Shown in pieces: positions 1 to 5,356 of a stretch of 5,596 nucleotides of DNA. The translations under genes were made by a program, and so were the position numbers. This DNA is from an uncultured Alphaproteobacteria bacterium. GTDB lineage: Bacteria; Pseudomonadota; Alphaproteobacteria; Rs-D84. The stretch covers positions 1 through 5,596 of the forward strand of contig CAMOCR010000044.1 in assembly GCA_946611025.1 (NCBI GenBank), in the 5' to 3' direction. How positions within the stretch are numbered: the first letter of the stretch is position 1; each line of letters opens with the position of its first letter. The notes below the pieces were generated by a model. It did no database searches. It was given only the letters and a program-made list of their open reading frames with translations, and had not been told where the DNA came from.

Positions 1-484
1 CCTGTAATTCTACCTTTTGATCGTCCAGTGCTTTACGTACATCGGCGGTCTTGGTGTACAGTTTTAATTGTTCTTTGACCGATGTGTCCGTGGCGGTGAT
101 TTTGCTTTCCAGGGATGATTTTGCATTTGCAATTTTGGTATCGTTGTCGGTTATTGCCGCATTAATGTTCGCCTGTAATTCTGCTCTTTGTTCATTCAGG
201 GCATTGTCAACCGTTGCCTGTTTTACAAACCCCTTGGCCAACAATGTTTCTTCGGTAATTGTTTCGCCAATATTGTTTTTAATGTTTTCGACATCGGCGG
301 TCTTGGCGTATTGTTTTAATTTTTCACTAGTCGCGGTGTCCGCAGTTGAAATTGCCGCCCGTTTTGCAGCCTCTATTTTCGTATCTGCATCTGCGATTGC
401 CGTGTTTCGTGCAACCGCAATAGCATTTTGCAATTGGTTGGTTGTGGCGCTTAATGCCTGGTTGACGGCATCAATTGTTGCATA
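1..484 (-). repeat. In-frame tandem repeats of about 84-85 codons
   Basis: Within the exported protein, residues 172-229 and 257-313 align as one 57-58-residue module (aromatic start, x-x-V-x-x-AL, then a T-K-I-x-x-A-K segment, ending in EKLK or EQLK). A shorter 27-residue module at 230-256 separates them, and a further copy starts at 314. The period is 84-85 residues. The DNA is conserved too: a 16-base stretch starting acatcggcgg occurs at 39-54 and again at 291-306, exactly 252 bases (84 codons) apart. This points to duplication within the gene. The array continues past the window edge. Confidence 0.8.
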
Positions 485-997
485 TTCGGTCGATTCGTTT
501 TTGTCGGCTTTTTCTTCCAGTTTGGCTTCGACATCTTCTGTTTTTGCATAGCCCTGTAATAATTTGTCAGTATCAACCAGGTCGGTCACTTCGTTTACAT
601 CGGCCTTGCGCGCCAGTTGATTTTGAATTATATCCAGTTGGCGTTGTAATGCTTCAAATTGGTCTTGGATGGCGTCTACCGACCCAGCAGACAATTTTGA
701 TACCACGGTACCAGATGACGTAATTTTACTTGGTTTTGTGGAACCAGCGCGATTTGCATCAACATATGCGGTTCCCATGGGGGTTGTGTCGTAATCATTG
801 GAATATTCTGGAACAGACGGGTTTGATTTTGCAATATTGCGCAAAGATGTCGTTGCTGCAACAATGTTAGAATCGTTGACCGCCCCGGTGCCGCCCGTAC
901 GCAGTGAACTAGCGCGCCCGGCCGATGCGGCATCTGCCGAATAAGATATACCTGTTTGAAAACAAATAGATAAAACAACAAATAGTAATTTTTTCAT
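1..997 (-). CDS. Exported coiled-coil repeat protein, 5' part only (stalk/fibre-like)
   Basis: The reading frame runs open from ATG at 997 to the window edge, giving 332 residues with no stop, so the C-terminus is missing. A purine-rich ribosome site (AAGGGGG, six bases before the ATG) supports this start. Residues 1-20 form a signal peptide: MKK, then a hydrophobic core (LLFVVLSIC), with likely cleavage after SYS at residue 20 or after ADA at 23. Residues 24-110 are rich in Ser, Thr, Gly and Asn and look like a flexible linker. From about residue 113 the protein is helical and Ala/Lys/Asp/Gln-rich, with recurring Y-A-K-T-x-D-V motifs at 150, 230 and 314. Such repeats are typical of trimeric coiled-coil stalks in phage tail fibres and bacterial surface adhesins. 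By inference this is a secreted or surface-anchored fibrous protein. Its anchor or head domain would lie outside the window, so function and family are unassigned. C12 does not sit in a proper lipobox, so a lipoprotein is unlikely. Confidence 0.8.
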   Translation of the reverse strand, partial: MKKLLFVVLSICFQTGISYSADAASAGRASSLRTGGTGAVNDSNIVAATTSLRNIAKSNPSVPEYSNDYDTTPMGTAYVDANRAGSTKPSKITSSGTVVSKLSAGSVDAIQDQFEALQRQLDIIQNQLARKADVNEVTDLVDTDKLLQGYAKTEDVEAKLEEKADKNESTEYATIDAVNQALSATTNQLQNAIAVARNTAIADADTKIEAAKRAAISTADTATSEKLKQYAKTADVENIKNNIGETITEETLLAKGFVKQATVDNALNEQRAELQANINAAITDNDTKIANAKSSLESKITATDTSVKEQLKLYTKTADVRKALDDQKVELQ

Positions 998-1021
998 CTT
1001 GTTCCCCCTTTCCATAGAACA

Positions 1022-1051
1022 AGTGTAGAAAAAACATAATTAGGAACGCAA
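1022..1051 (-). promoter_or_regulatory. Possible promoter of the repeat-protein gene
   Basis: On the minus strand a -35-like TTGCGT (1051-1046) is followed after 18 bases by TACACT (1027-1022). Each box matches the sigma70 consensus only partly. The predicted transcription start near 1015 would leave a short leader that still holds the AAGGGGG ribosome site. The gap also lies between the preceding gene's terminator and this start codon, where a promoter is expected. Confidence 0.4.
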
Positions 1052-1076
1052 GCCCTTTTTTATCGTCATATGTATA

Positions 1077-1101
1077 TTAAAAAACGCGCATAATGCGCGT
1101 T
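1077..1101 (-). terminator. Intrinsic terminator after the 167-residue gene
   Basis: A perfect 8-bp stem (AACGCGCA, 1083-1090, with TGCGCGTT, 1094-1101) has a three-base loop and is followed on the minus strand by a run of T. It starts six bases after the stop codon of the coiled-coil gene. The other side is also T-rich, so it could work in both directions. Confidence 0.8.
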
Positions 1102-1106
1102 GTTTT

Positions 1107-1610
1107 TTAGCGATAAATGCATCTTATGGCATGCATAAACACAGAGTATAATTTTTTATTATTTTCATCAATTTTTTGATGTGCGGCTGCCTCTATTTTG
1201 CTTTTTTCTGCGTTTTGATTGCAAGCCAATTCGGCGCGTTTTTGACGATGTTTATCTGCCAAAGAATTTGTTGTAAATTTACGAATTGGGTCAAACGAAG
1301 AAATGTGTTGTTGTTTTTCTTTTTCTTGTTCTGCGATTAGCTTTTCCCGTTCGTATCTAAATTTGCGACTTAATTGGCGCATGGTATAGCCCATTTGTTG
1401 GGAATATTCCGCTTCTAATGTGGCCGCTTGGATTTCCAGGGTTTCCAATTCTTTCAACGCAGCCTGTAATTGTTCGCTTGGGGTAATATTCTGCATTTCT
1501 TCCCACAACAATGTTGACGGACGCGAATCAATATCATAGAATTTCAACGACAGATGAAAAATGCGGTCTTGTTTTTCTGCCTGTGTCATATCTTTTATTG
1601 CTTTTTTCAT
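1107..1610 (-). CDS. Small charged coiled-coil protein of unknown function (167 aa)
   Basis: I do not recognise this protein. The frame stays open upstream to 1742, but that longer version would read through the promoter and the thyA terminator. The ATG at 1610 has a good ribosome site (AAGGA, seven bases upstream) and a promoter just ahead of it, so I use it. The product is very rich in Glu, Lys and Gln and has no signal peptide or membrane segment, so it should be cytoplasmic. Residues about 45-100 and 118-155 are predicted by eye to be long helices, probably coiled coil, separated by an SFDP..KFTT stretch near 105-114 that probably breaks the helix. The C-terminus (HAIRCIYR) is less charged. 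No catalytic motif is visible. It has its own promoter and terminator and so is transcribed alone. It could be a structural or adaptor protein, but the sequence does not decide this. Confidence 0.75.
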   Translation of the reverse strand: MKKAIKDMTQAEKQDRIFHLSLKFYDIDSRPSTLLWEEMQNITPSEQLQAALKELETLEIQAATLEAEYSQQMGYTMRQLSRKFRYEREKLIAEQEKEKQQHISSFDPIRKFTTNSLADKHRQKRAELACNQNAEKSKIEAAAHQKIDENNKKLYSVFMHAIRCIYR

Positions 1611-1634
1611 TATGTTTTCCTTTATTGCCGTTAT

Positions 1635-1663
1635 AATATAATACAAAAAATTGTATTTGTCAA
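1635..1663 (-). promoter_or_regulatory. Strong sigma70-type promoter of the 167-residue gene
   Basis: On the minus strand a perfect -35 box TTGACA (1663-1658) is followed by a 17-base spacer and TATATT (1640-1635). Transcription should start near 1628, leaving a leader of about 18 bases that contains the AAGGA ribosome site. It lies just downstream of the thyA terminator, so the gene is independent of thyA. This is one of the two best promoter matches in the window. Confidence 0.8.
1640..1657. repeat. Inverted repeat in the promoter spacer, possible operator
   Basis: A perfect 7-bp inverted repeat (AATACAA, four bases, TTGTATT) fills the gap between the -35 and -10 boxes of the coiled-coil gene. 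A dimeric repressor bound here would block RNA polymerase. In AT-rich DNA such a repeat can arise by chance, and no regulator gene lies nearby. Confidence 0.4.
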
Positions 1664-1674
1664 TATATCTTTGT

Positions 1675-1703
1675 AAAAAAACACCCGATTGTTTTCGGGT
1701 GTT
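1675..1703 (-). terminator. Intrinsic terminator of thyA
   Basis: A 9-bp stem (core ACACCCGA, 1681-1688, with TCGGGTGT, 1695-1702, plus one A-T pair) closes a six-base loop and is followed on the minus strand by a run of T. It begins eight bases after the thyA stop codon. Confidence 0.85.
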
Positions 1704-1710
1704 GGTTTTA

Positions 1711-2676
1711 TTATCGTGCAACATCGCCGCGCAGTTTTTCATGACAGATATAGTCTTTTAACACAAATCCGTTGTCTGCGTGCCATTTCAGCATGCCGTT
1801 CCAGTTTTCGTCTGGAATTTCAACGGTGGGTAATTTGTATGGTGTGCGGTATAATTGGTTACGAACCTGTTCGATATGGTTTTCATAGATATGCACATCA
1901 TGCAATTCGCCTTTTAATATACCCGGCTTTAGCCCCGCTTCCTTGGCGTACAGCATCAGCAACAACGCATATGATGCGATATTATACGGAATCCCCAAGA
2001 ACATATCACATGAACGCTGTGTCCATATCAGGTTTAATTTGCCGTCGTGAACCAGAATCTGGTGCATAACATGACATGGCGGCAATGCCATTTTGCCCAT
2101 ATCAACCGGATTCCATGCGTTTACAATAATACGGCGATTGGTTGGGTTGTGTTTAATTTCGTATATGGCATTGGCAACCTGGTCTATGCCGGGGTGACGC
2201 TTGTCAAAGTTATTTGTTGGGTTTTTATCAATTTGATTTTCATTAAATTTGTATTTTCCACCAAAGTGTCGCCATTGCCAACCATAGATTGGTCCCAAAT
2301 CGCGACCGTCCGCCATCAACTGATTTTTTATATCTTCTTTTTCTTTTGGACTAAGTTTTATTAAATATTCGTCATATGCGGCAACCCTTTCTTCGTATAA
2401 TGGTTGCCATTTTTCTGGGTTGGACCATTCGTCCCAAATATGACATTTTCTGTCTTGTAGCCATTTTTTATCGGTAATTCCCCGAATAAAAAATTCCAAT
2501 TCCGTTGCGATATTTTTAAGTCCCATTTTCTTGGTTGTGACCAGCGGGAACCCCCGTGACATGTCGTGTTCGAATGTTGCGCCCGATGGTATGCGTAATG
2601 TTTTTATGCCTGTGCGATTGTCGGACCATGTACCGTTGCGCATAACATTATCAAGAATATCCAGATATTGTTTCAT
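1711..2676 (-). CDS. thyA: Thymidylate synthase
   Basis: ThyA makes dTMP from dUMP, using methylene-tetrahydrofolate as carbon donor and reductant, in the cytoplasm. The product has 321 residues. Visible landmarks are Arg21 (DNRTG), the IWDEW motif at 80-84, Tyr131 in GPIYG, the phosphate-binding pair Arg181-Arg182, the catalytic Cys201 in LPPCH, RSCD at 221-224, Asn232 in YNIASYALL, and His262/Tyr264 in DVHIYENH. It is longer than the 264-residue E. coli enzyme because of about 36 extra residues after IWDEW (roughly 86-124) and about 20 more at 140-160, as in the longer Lactobacillus type. The C-terminus ends GDVAR instead of the usual APVAI or APVAV. ATG at 2676 has AAGGA nine bases upstream. 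No folA follows, which is the common partner; the gene ends in its own terminator. No convincing promoter boxes are seen in 2677-2770. The identification is firm. Confidence 0.97.
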   Translation of the reverse strand: MKQYLDILDNVMRNGTWSDNRTGIKTLRIPSGATFEHDMSRGFPLVTTKKMGLKNIATELEFFIRGITDKKWLQDRKCHIWDEWSNPEKWQPLYEERVAAYDEYLIKLSPKEKEDIKNQLMADGRDLGPIYGWQWRHFGGKYKFNENQIDKNPTNNFDKRHPGIDQVANAIYEIKHNPTNRRIIVNAWNPVDMGKMALPPCHVMHQILVHDGKLNLIWTQRSCDMFLGIPYNIASYALLLMLYAKEAGLKPGILKGELHDVHIYENHIEQVRNQLYRTPYKLPTVEIPDENWNGMLKWHADNGFVLKDYICHEKLRGDVAR

Positions 2677-2729
2677 GGTGTGCTTTCCTTTTCTTTGTAA
2701 ATAATAAAACCCTGCCCCACCTACACAGG

Positions 2730-2744
2730 TTAATCTTAGATTAA
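2730..2744. repeat. Palindrome upstream of thyA
   Basis: TTAATCT and AGATTAA form perfect 7-bp arms around a single central base, between the tig terminator and the thyA ribosome site. It is the size and shape of a repressor or activator site, but its arms are AT-rich and no matching promoter boxes are clear, so any regulatory role is a guess. Confidence 0.3.
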
Positions 2745-2765
2745 ACGAACAATCAAAATCAAGTG

Positions 2766-2798
2766 GTAAAAAAAACCCCGCCAGTGTGGCGGGGTTTT
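2766..2798 (-). terminator. Intrinsic terminator of tig
   Basis: A perfect 11-bp stem (AAAACCCCGCC, 2772-2782, with its complement at 2788-2798) has a five-base loop and a GC-rich core. On the minus strand it is followed by a T run. It starts two bases after the tig stop codon. The A/T flanks on both sides would allow activity in either direction. Confidence 0.92.
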
Positions 2799-2800
2799 AT

Positions 2801-4099
2801 CTATCGTACATCGGCCTGTTGAAACAATTCTTCGGGTTTAACCGATTTTTCTTTTGTTTTAACATGGGTCAACATTGCATCCAATGCCTTGCGTTCGAAA
2901 ATCATACCGCGCAGCATTGCCAACGCATTTTGATTTTTATTATAGAATTCGAACACTTGTTGTGGGTTTGGATAGCGTGCCGCTTCCGCCCAGACGGCTT
3001 GTTGTAAATCGTCACGGGTGACTTCGACCTTGTTATTTGTGCCCCATTCTGCCAAAACCAAGCCCAGTTTAACACGACGTTCTGCCTCTTTGCGTTCGGC
3101 TTTTTCGTCCCATTTGTGTTCGTGGCCATGTTCGGCATTATGGCTTTCGTGTTCGTTTTTCGCCATGTTTAATTCTTGTTCAACCAATGTTTCCGGCAGG
3201 TCTAATTTCACTTTGTCTGCCAAAATGTCCAACAATTCGTTGCGCATGTCGCGTTTGGCGGCTTCGTCATATTGTTCGTTTAACAATTTGCGAATGTGTT
3301 CGCGCAGTTTTTCAACCGATTCATGCCCCACAGATTTTGCCAATTCGTCATTTAATTCTGGCAAAATGTGTTTGCGGACTTCGTGAACCAAAACTTCGAA
3401 ACGTGCATCTTTGCCCGCCAAGTTTTCAGCGTGATAGTCGTCTGGGAATTTAACGTTCACATCAAATTTATCGCCCGCCTTGTGACCGATAACTTGGTCT
3501 TCAAAGCCCGGAATAAACGAACCAGAACCCAAAACCAAGTGATGCTTTTCTGCCGCGCCACCTTCGAATGCTTCTTTGCCGATAAAGCCCTTGAAGTCAA
3601 TAACCGCGGTGTCGCCGTCTTTGGCTTTATACTTTTCGTCTTGTTTTTCAGCGGTGCTGCGGCTTTTGCGGATGTTTTCAATAGATTTTTCAACTTCCGC
3701 TTCGTCCAGTTTTGTCACTTTCTTGGTGACGGTGAATTTTTCCAAGTCAATTTCTGGTAATGTTGGCAAAACATCAAATTCCAATGTGTATTCGGCATCT
3801 TTACCAATTTCCCAACCCGCCAAATCAGCCTTTGGTGCGCCCGCCAGACGTAATTTTTTGTCTGCAACATATTCGTTCAGGTCGGCGTTCATTAATTTGT
3901 CGATGGCTTCGGTTATTGCGGATGTGTTATATTTTTGACGCAAAACAGTCAATGGAATATGACCCGCACGGAATCCCGGCATTTTTGCCTTTTTGCCATA
4001 TTCAGCCAAGATTTCATCAGCGGCCTTTTGAATAGCATCAGCCGAAATAAAACCATTTACAGAATAATGCAAATCTTTGATTTTTTCTTTTTTAAACAT
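2801..4099 (-). CDS. tig: Trigger factor, ribosome-bound chaperone
   Basis: Trigger factor binds the ribosome beside the exit tunnel and shields nascent chains; its FKBP-type domain is a peptidyl-prolyl isomerase. The product has 432 residues, the same length as the E. coli protein. The N-terminal ribosome-binding domain (about 1-115) carries the docking loop PGFRAGHIP at 41-49 (FRK in E. coli, FRA here). The FKBP-like domain spans about 155-240, with IPGFEDQVIGHKAGD at 196-210. The C-terminal SurA-like arm domain follows. A histidine-rich stretch lies at 315-330, with His at 317, 320, 324, 326 and 328, which is unusual. ATG at 4099 has AAGGG eight bases upstream. The gene follows the rpsI terminator but has no obvious promoter, so partial read-through from rplM-rpsI is possible. 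It is not next to clpP, clpX or lon, its common partners. Confidence 0.97.
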   Translation of the reverse strand: MFKKEKIKDLHYSVNGFISADAIQKAADEILAEYGKKAKMPGFRAGHIPLTVLRQKYNTSAITEAIDKLMNADLNEYVADKKLRLAGAPKADLAGWEIGKDAEYTLEFDVLPTLPEIDLEKFTVTKKVTKLDEAEVEKSIENIRKSRSTAEKQDEKYKAKDGDTAVIDFKGFIGKEAFEGGAAEKHHLVLGSGSFIPGFEDQVIGHKAGDKFDVNVKFPDDYHAENLAGKDARFEVLVHEVRKHILPELNDELAKSVGHESVEKLREHIRKLLNEQYDEAAKRDMRNELLDILADKVKLDLPETLVEQELNMAKNEHESHNAEHGHEHKWDEKAERKEAERRVKLGLVLAEWGTNNKVEVTRDDLQQAVWAEAARYPNPQQVFEFYNKNQNALAMLRGMIFERKALDAMLTHVKTKEKSVKPEELFQQADVR

Positions 4100-4158
4100 G
4101 TCAAGAACCCTTGTTATGCAATTACCCAGTACCCCCAGGCAACGCCATTAAAAACAAT

Positions 4159-4190
4159 ACAAAATACCCATCGGGTGACGGGTATTTTGT
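4159..4190 (-). terminator. Intrinsic terminator of the rplM-rpsI operon
   Basis: A 14-bp stem (4159-4172 with 4177-4190) closes a four-base loop. All pairs match except one that becomes a G-U wobble in the minus-strand RNA. It lies nine bases after the rpsI stop. The AAAATA/TATTTT base of the stem gives U-rich RNA on the 3' side, so termination may be partial, allowing some read-through into tig. Confidence 0.82.
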
Positions 4191-4199
4191 GTCGTAAAA

Positions 4200-4739
4200 T
4201 TAACGCTTACTAAACTGTGTCGAACGACGTGCCTTGCGAACACCATAGTGTTTACGTTCAACGACACGGCTGTCGCGGGTCAAGAAGCCAGCAGACTTCA
4301 AAACCTTGCGCAAATCTGGTTCTGCCTTTTCCAATGCTTTGGAAATACCGTGTTTAACGGCACCAGCCTGGCCAGACAAACCACCACCCAACACCATGCA
4401 AATTGCATCATATGCACTTTCGCGTTTTGTGATGTTAAATGGTTGTGCAATAATCATTTGCAACACAGGACGACGGAAATATTTTTCCACCGGTGTTTCG
4501 TTAACGATGATTTTGCCCGAACCTGGAACCAAATAAACACGTGCAATGGAATCTTTACGTTTCCCGGTTGCATATGTTGCGCCTGTCAATTTTGTGGCGG
4601 CTGTGTTTGATTTTGCCGCGGCGGTTTTCTTTGCTGGGGCTTCTTTTTTAACAGTTTTTGTCGCAGTGGTTTTTGCACTGGCGGCCTTGGTTGCGGTTGC
4701 TTTCTTTGCAGTTGCCGCTGTTTTCTTAGCTTCTGCCAT
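4200..4739 (-). CDS. rpsI: Small-subunit ribosomal protein S9 (uS9) with a basic N-terminal tail
   Basis: uS9 sits in the head of the 30S subunit, and its C-terminal tail reaches the P-site tRNA. The conserved body starts near residue 54 (TYATGKRKDSIARV), includes LGGGLSGQAGA.KHGI at 117-132 and ends in the diagnostic RSTQFSKR. The product has 179 residues against about 130 for E. coli. The surplus is a low-complexity tail at 1-50 made almost only of Ala, Lys and Thr (13 Lys, 18 Ala), resembling the tail of histone H1. N-terminal extensions of S9 are known in alphaproteobacteria. The start at 4739 overlaps the rplM stop by one base (TAATG) and its ribosome site (AAAGGGG) lies inside the end of rplM, so translation is probably coupled. 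An internal start nearer residue 54 is unlikely, because no Met lies between 2 and 94. Confidence 0.96.
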   Translation of the reverse strand: MAEAKKTAATAKKATATKAASAKTTATKTVKKEAPAKKTAAAKSNTAATKLTGATYATGKRKDSIARVYLVPGSGKIIVNETPVEKYFRRPVLQMIIAQPFNITKRESAYDAICMVLGGGLSGQAGAVKHGISKALEKAEPDLRKVLKSAGFLTRDSRVVERKHYGVRKARRSTQFSKR

Positions 4740-5212
4740 TATTCACCCCTTTTATTTTTGCGGTTCAGTGATGCAAAATCGATAACAATTGGATTTTGCG
4801 CGGCGTGTTTGTGTTCTGCACCAGCATAAACATGCAGTTTTGTCAAACGTTGGTTTGCCAATGCGACTGCTGTGCGACGACCCATCATGCGTTTAACAGC
4901 ATTTGTGACCAATTTTTCTGGTTTTTCATCGCGCATTTGACCCAATGTGCGTTCTTTGGTTGAACCAGTCCACAATGAATGCCAAAAGAATTTTGTCTTT
5001 TCGGCTTTGTGACCAGACATTGCAATCTTGTTTGCATTGATAATGATAACATGATCACCGCAATCCATGTTTGGTGTCCATGTTGGCTTGTTCTTGCCAC
5101 GCAAGATGTTCGCGGTAAATACCGCCAAACGACCCAACGTGCAATCAGTTGCGTCAATCAAATACCATTTGGCATCTAATTCGCACTTTTTTAACGATTT
5201 TGTCGTTGCCAT
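4739..5212 (-). CDS. rplM: Large-subunit ribosomal protein L13 (uL13)
   Basis: uL13 is an early assembly protein of the 50S subunit that binds 23S rRNA. The 157-residue product shows the family signatures AKWYLIDATDCTLGRLA (14-30), LRGKNKPTWTP..DCGD (37-53), IINANKIAMSG (57-67), KERTL (86-90) and LHVYAG.EHKHAAQNP (126-141). Two places depart from the norm: HKH replaces the usual HPH, and the usual P-x-x-LGR segment is replaced near 109-123 by MMGRRTAVALANQRL. The ATG at 5212 has an AAAGG ribosome site ten bases upstream. It is the first gene of the rplM-rpsI operon, the usual bacterial arrangement, and has a near-consensus promoter. The leader is short (about 30 bases) and I see no hairpin like the L13 leader of Firmicutes. 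Confidence 0.96.
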   Translation of the reverse strand: MATTKSLKKCELDAKWYLIDATDCTLGRLAVFTANILRGKNKPTWTPNMDCGDHVIIINANKIAMSGHKAEKTKFFWHSLWTGSTKERTLGQMRDEKPEKLVTNAVKRMMGRRTAVALANQRLTKLHVYAGAEHKHAAQNPIVIDFASLNRKNKRGE

Positions 5213-5250
5213 TGTTGTTTTACCTTTGTTTTGTTATTTTGAACGCACGC

Positions 5251-5279
5251 ATTATGCACGAACCCCGCGCAAAAGTCAA
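5251..5279 (-). promoter_or_regulatory. Strong sigma70-type promoter of rplM-rpsI
   Basis: On the minus strand TTGACT (5279-5274) and CATAAT (5256-5251) are 17 bases apart, each one mismatch from consensus. The start point should fall near 5244, leaving a leader of about 32 bases with the rplM ribosome site. The strength fits a ribosomal-protein operon. Confidence 0.85.
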
Positions 5280-5291
5280 GAAAAATCAATA

Positions 5292-5307
5292 CGGTATTAT
5301 TATACCG
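5292..5307. repeat. Inverted repeat upstream of the rplM promoter
   Basis: CGGTAT and ATACCG are 6-bp inverted arms around a four-base spacer, 12 bases upstream of the -35 box. On the minus strand it also contains a TATAAT without a matching -35. It could be a regulator site or a chance AT-rich palindrome. Confidence 0.3.
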
Positions 5308-5321
5308 CACAAAACAAAAAT

Positions 5322-5349
5322 AAAAACACCGTCGGGTGACGGTGTCTTT
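5322..5349 (-). terminator. Intrinsic terminator of argS
   Basis: A perfect 8-bp stem (ACACCGTC, 5326-5333, with GACGGTGT, 5338-5345) has a GGGT/ACCC loop and can be extended by a G-U and A-U pairs. A run of T follows on the minus strand. It begins about ten bases after the argS stop. Confidence 0.88.
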
Positions 5350-5356
5350 GTGCCGA

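Noticed and set aside
1..484. CRISPR or other DNA-level repeat array
   Set aside because: The repeats keep the reading frame, vary in DNA sequence and have a period of about 250 bases; they are protein repeats.
51..551. Plus-strand frame of 166 codons
   Set aside because: It is antisense to the repeat protein, has no ribosome site, and its hydrophobic make-up simply mirrors the Ala/Asp/Lys-rich codons on the other strand.
961..964. Cys12 of the repeat protein as a lipoprotein site
   Set aside because: The preceding residues are L-S-I, and the position before Cys should be Gly, Ala or Ser; a normal signal peptidase I site follows at 20-23.
1611..1742. Upstream extension of the 167-residue gene to an ATG at 1742
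   Set aside because: The extension would be translated across the thyA terminator, the end of thyA and the gene's own promoter; the ATG at 1610 has a good ribosome site.
3018..3760. Several plus-strand frames opposite tig
   Set aside because: They overlap one another and lie fully antisense to a clearly identified gene; no family match or ribosome site.
4103..4135. Possible tig promoter TTGCCT, 18 bases, CATAAC
   Set aside because: Transcription would start inside or after the tig ribosome site, so it could not give a normally translated mRNA.
5213..5250. L13-type autoregulatory leader RNA in front of rplM
   Set aside because: The predicted leader is about 32 bases, A-rich and without a hairpin.
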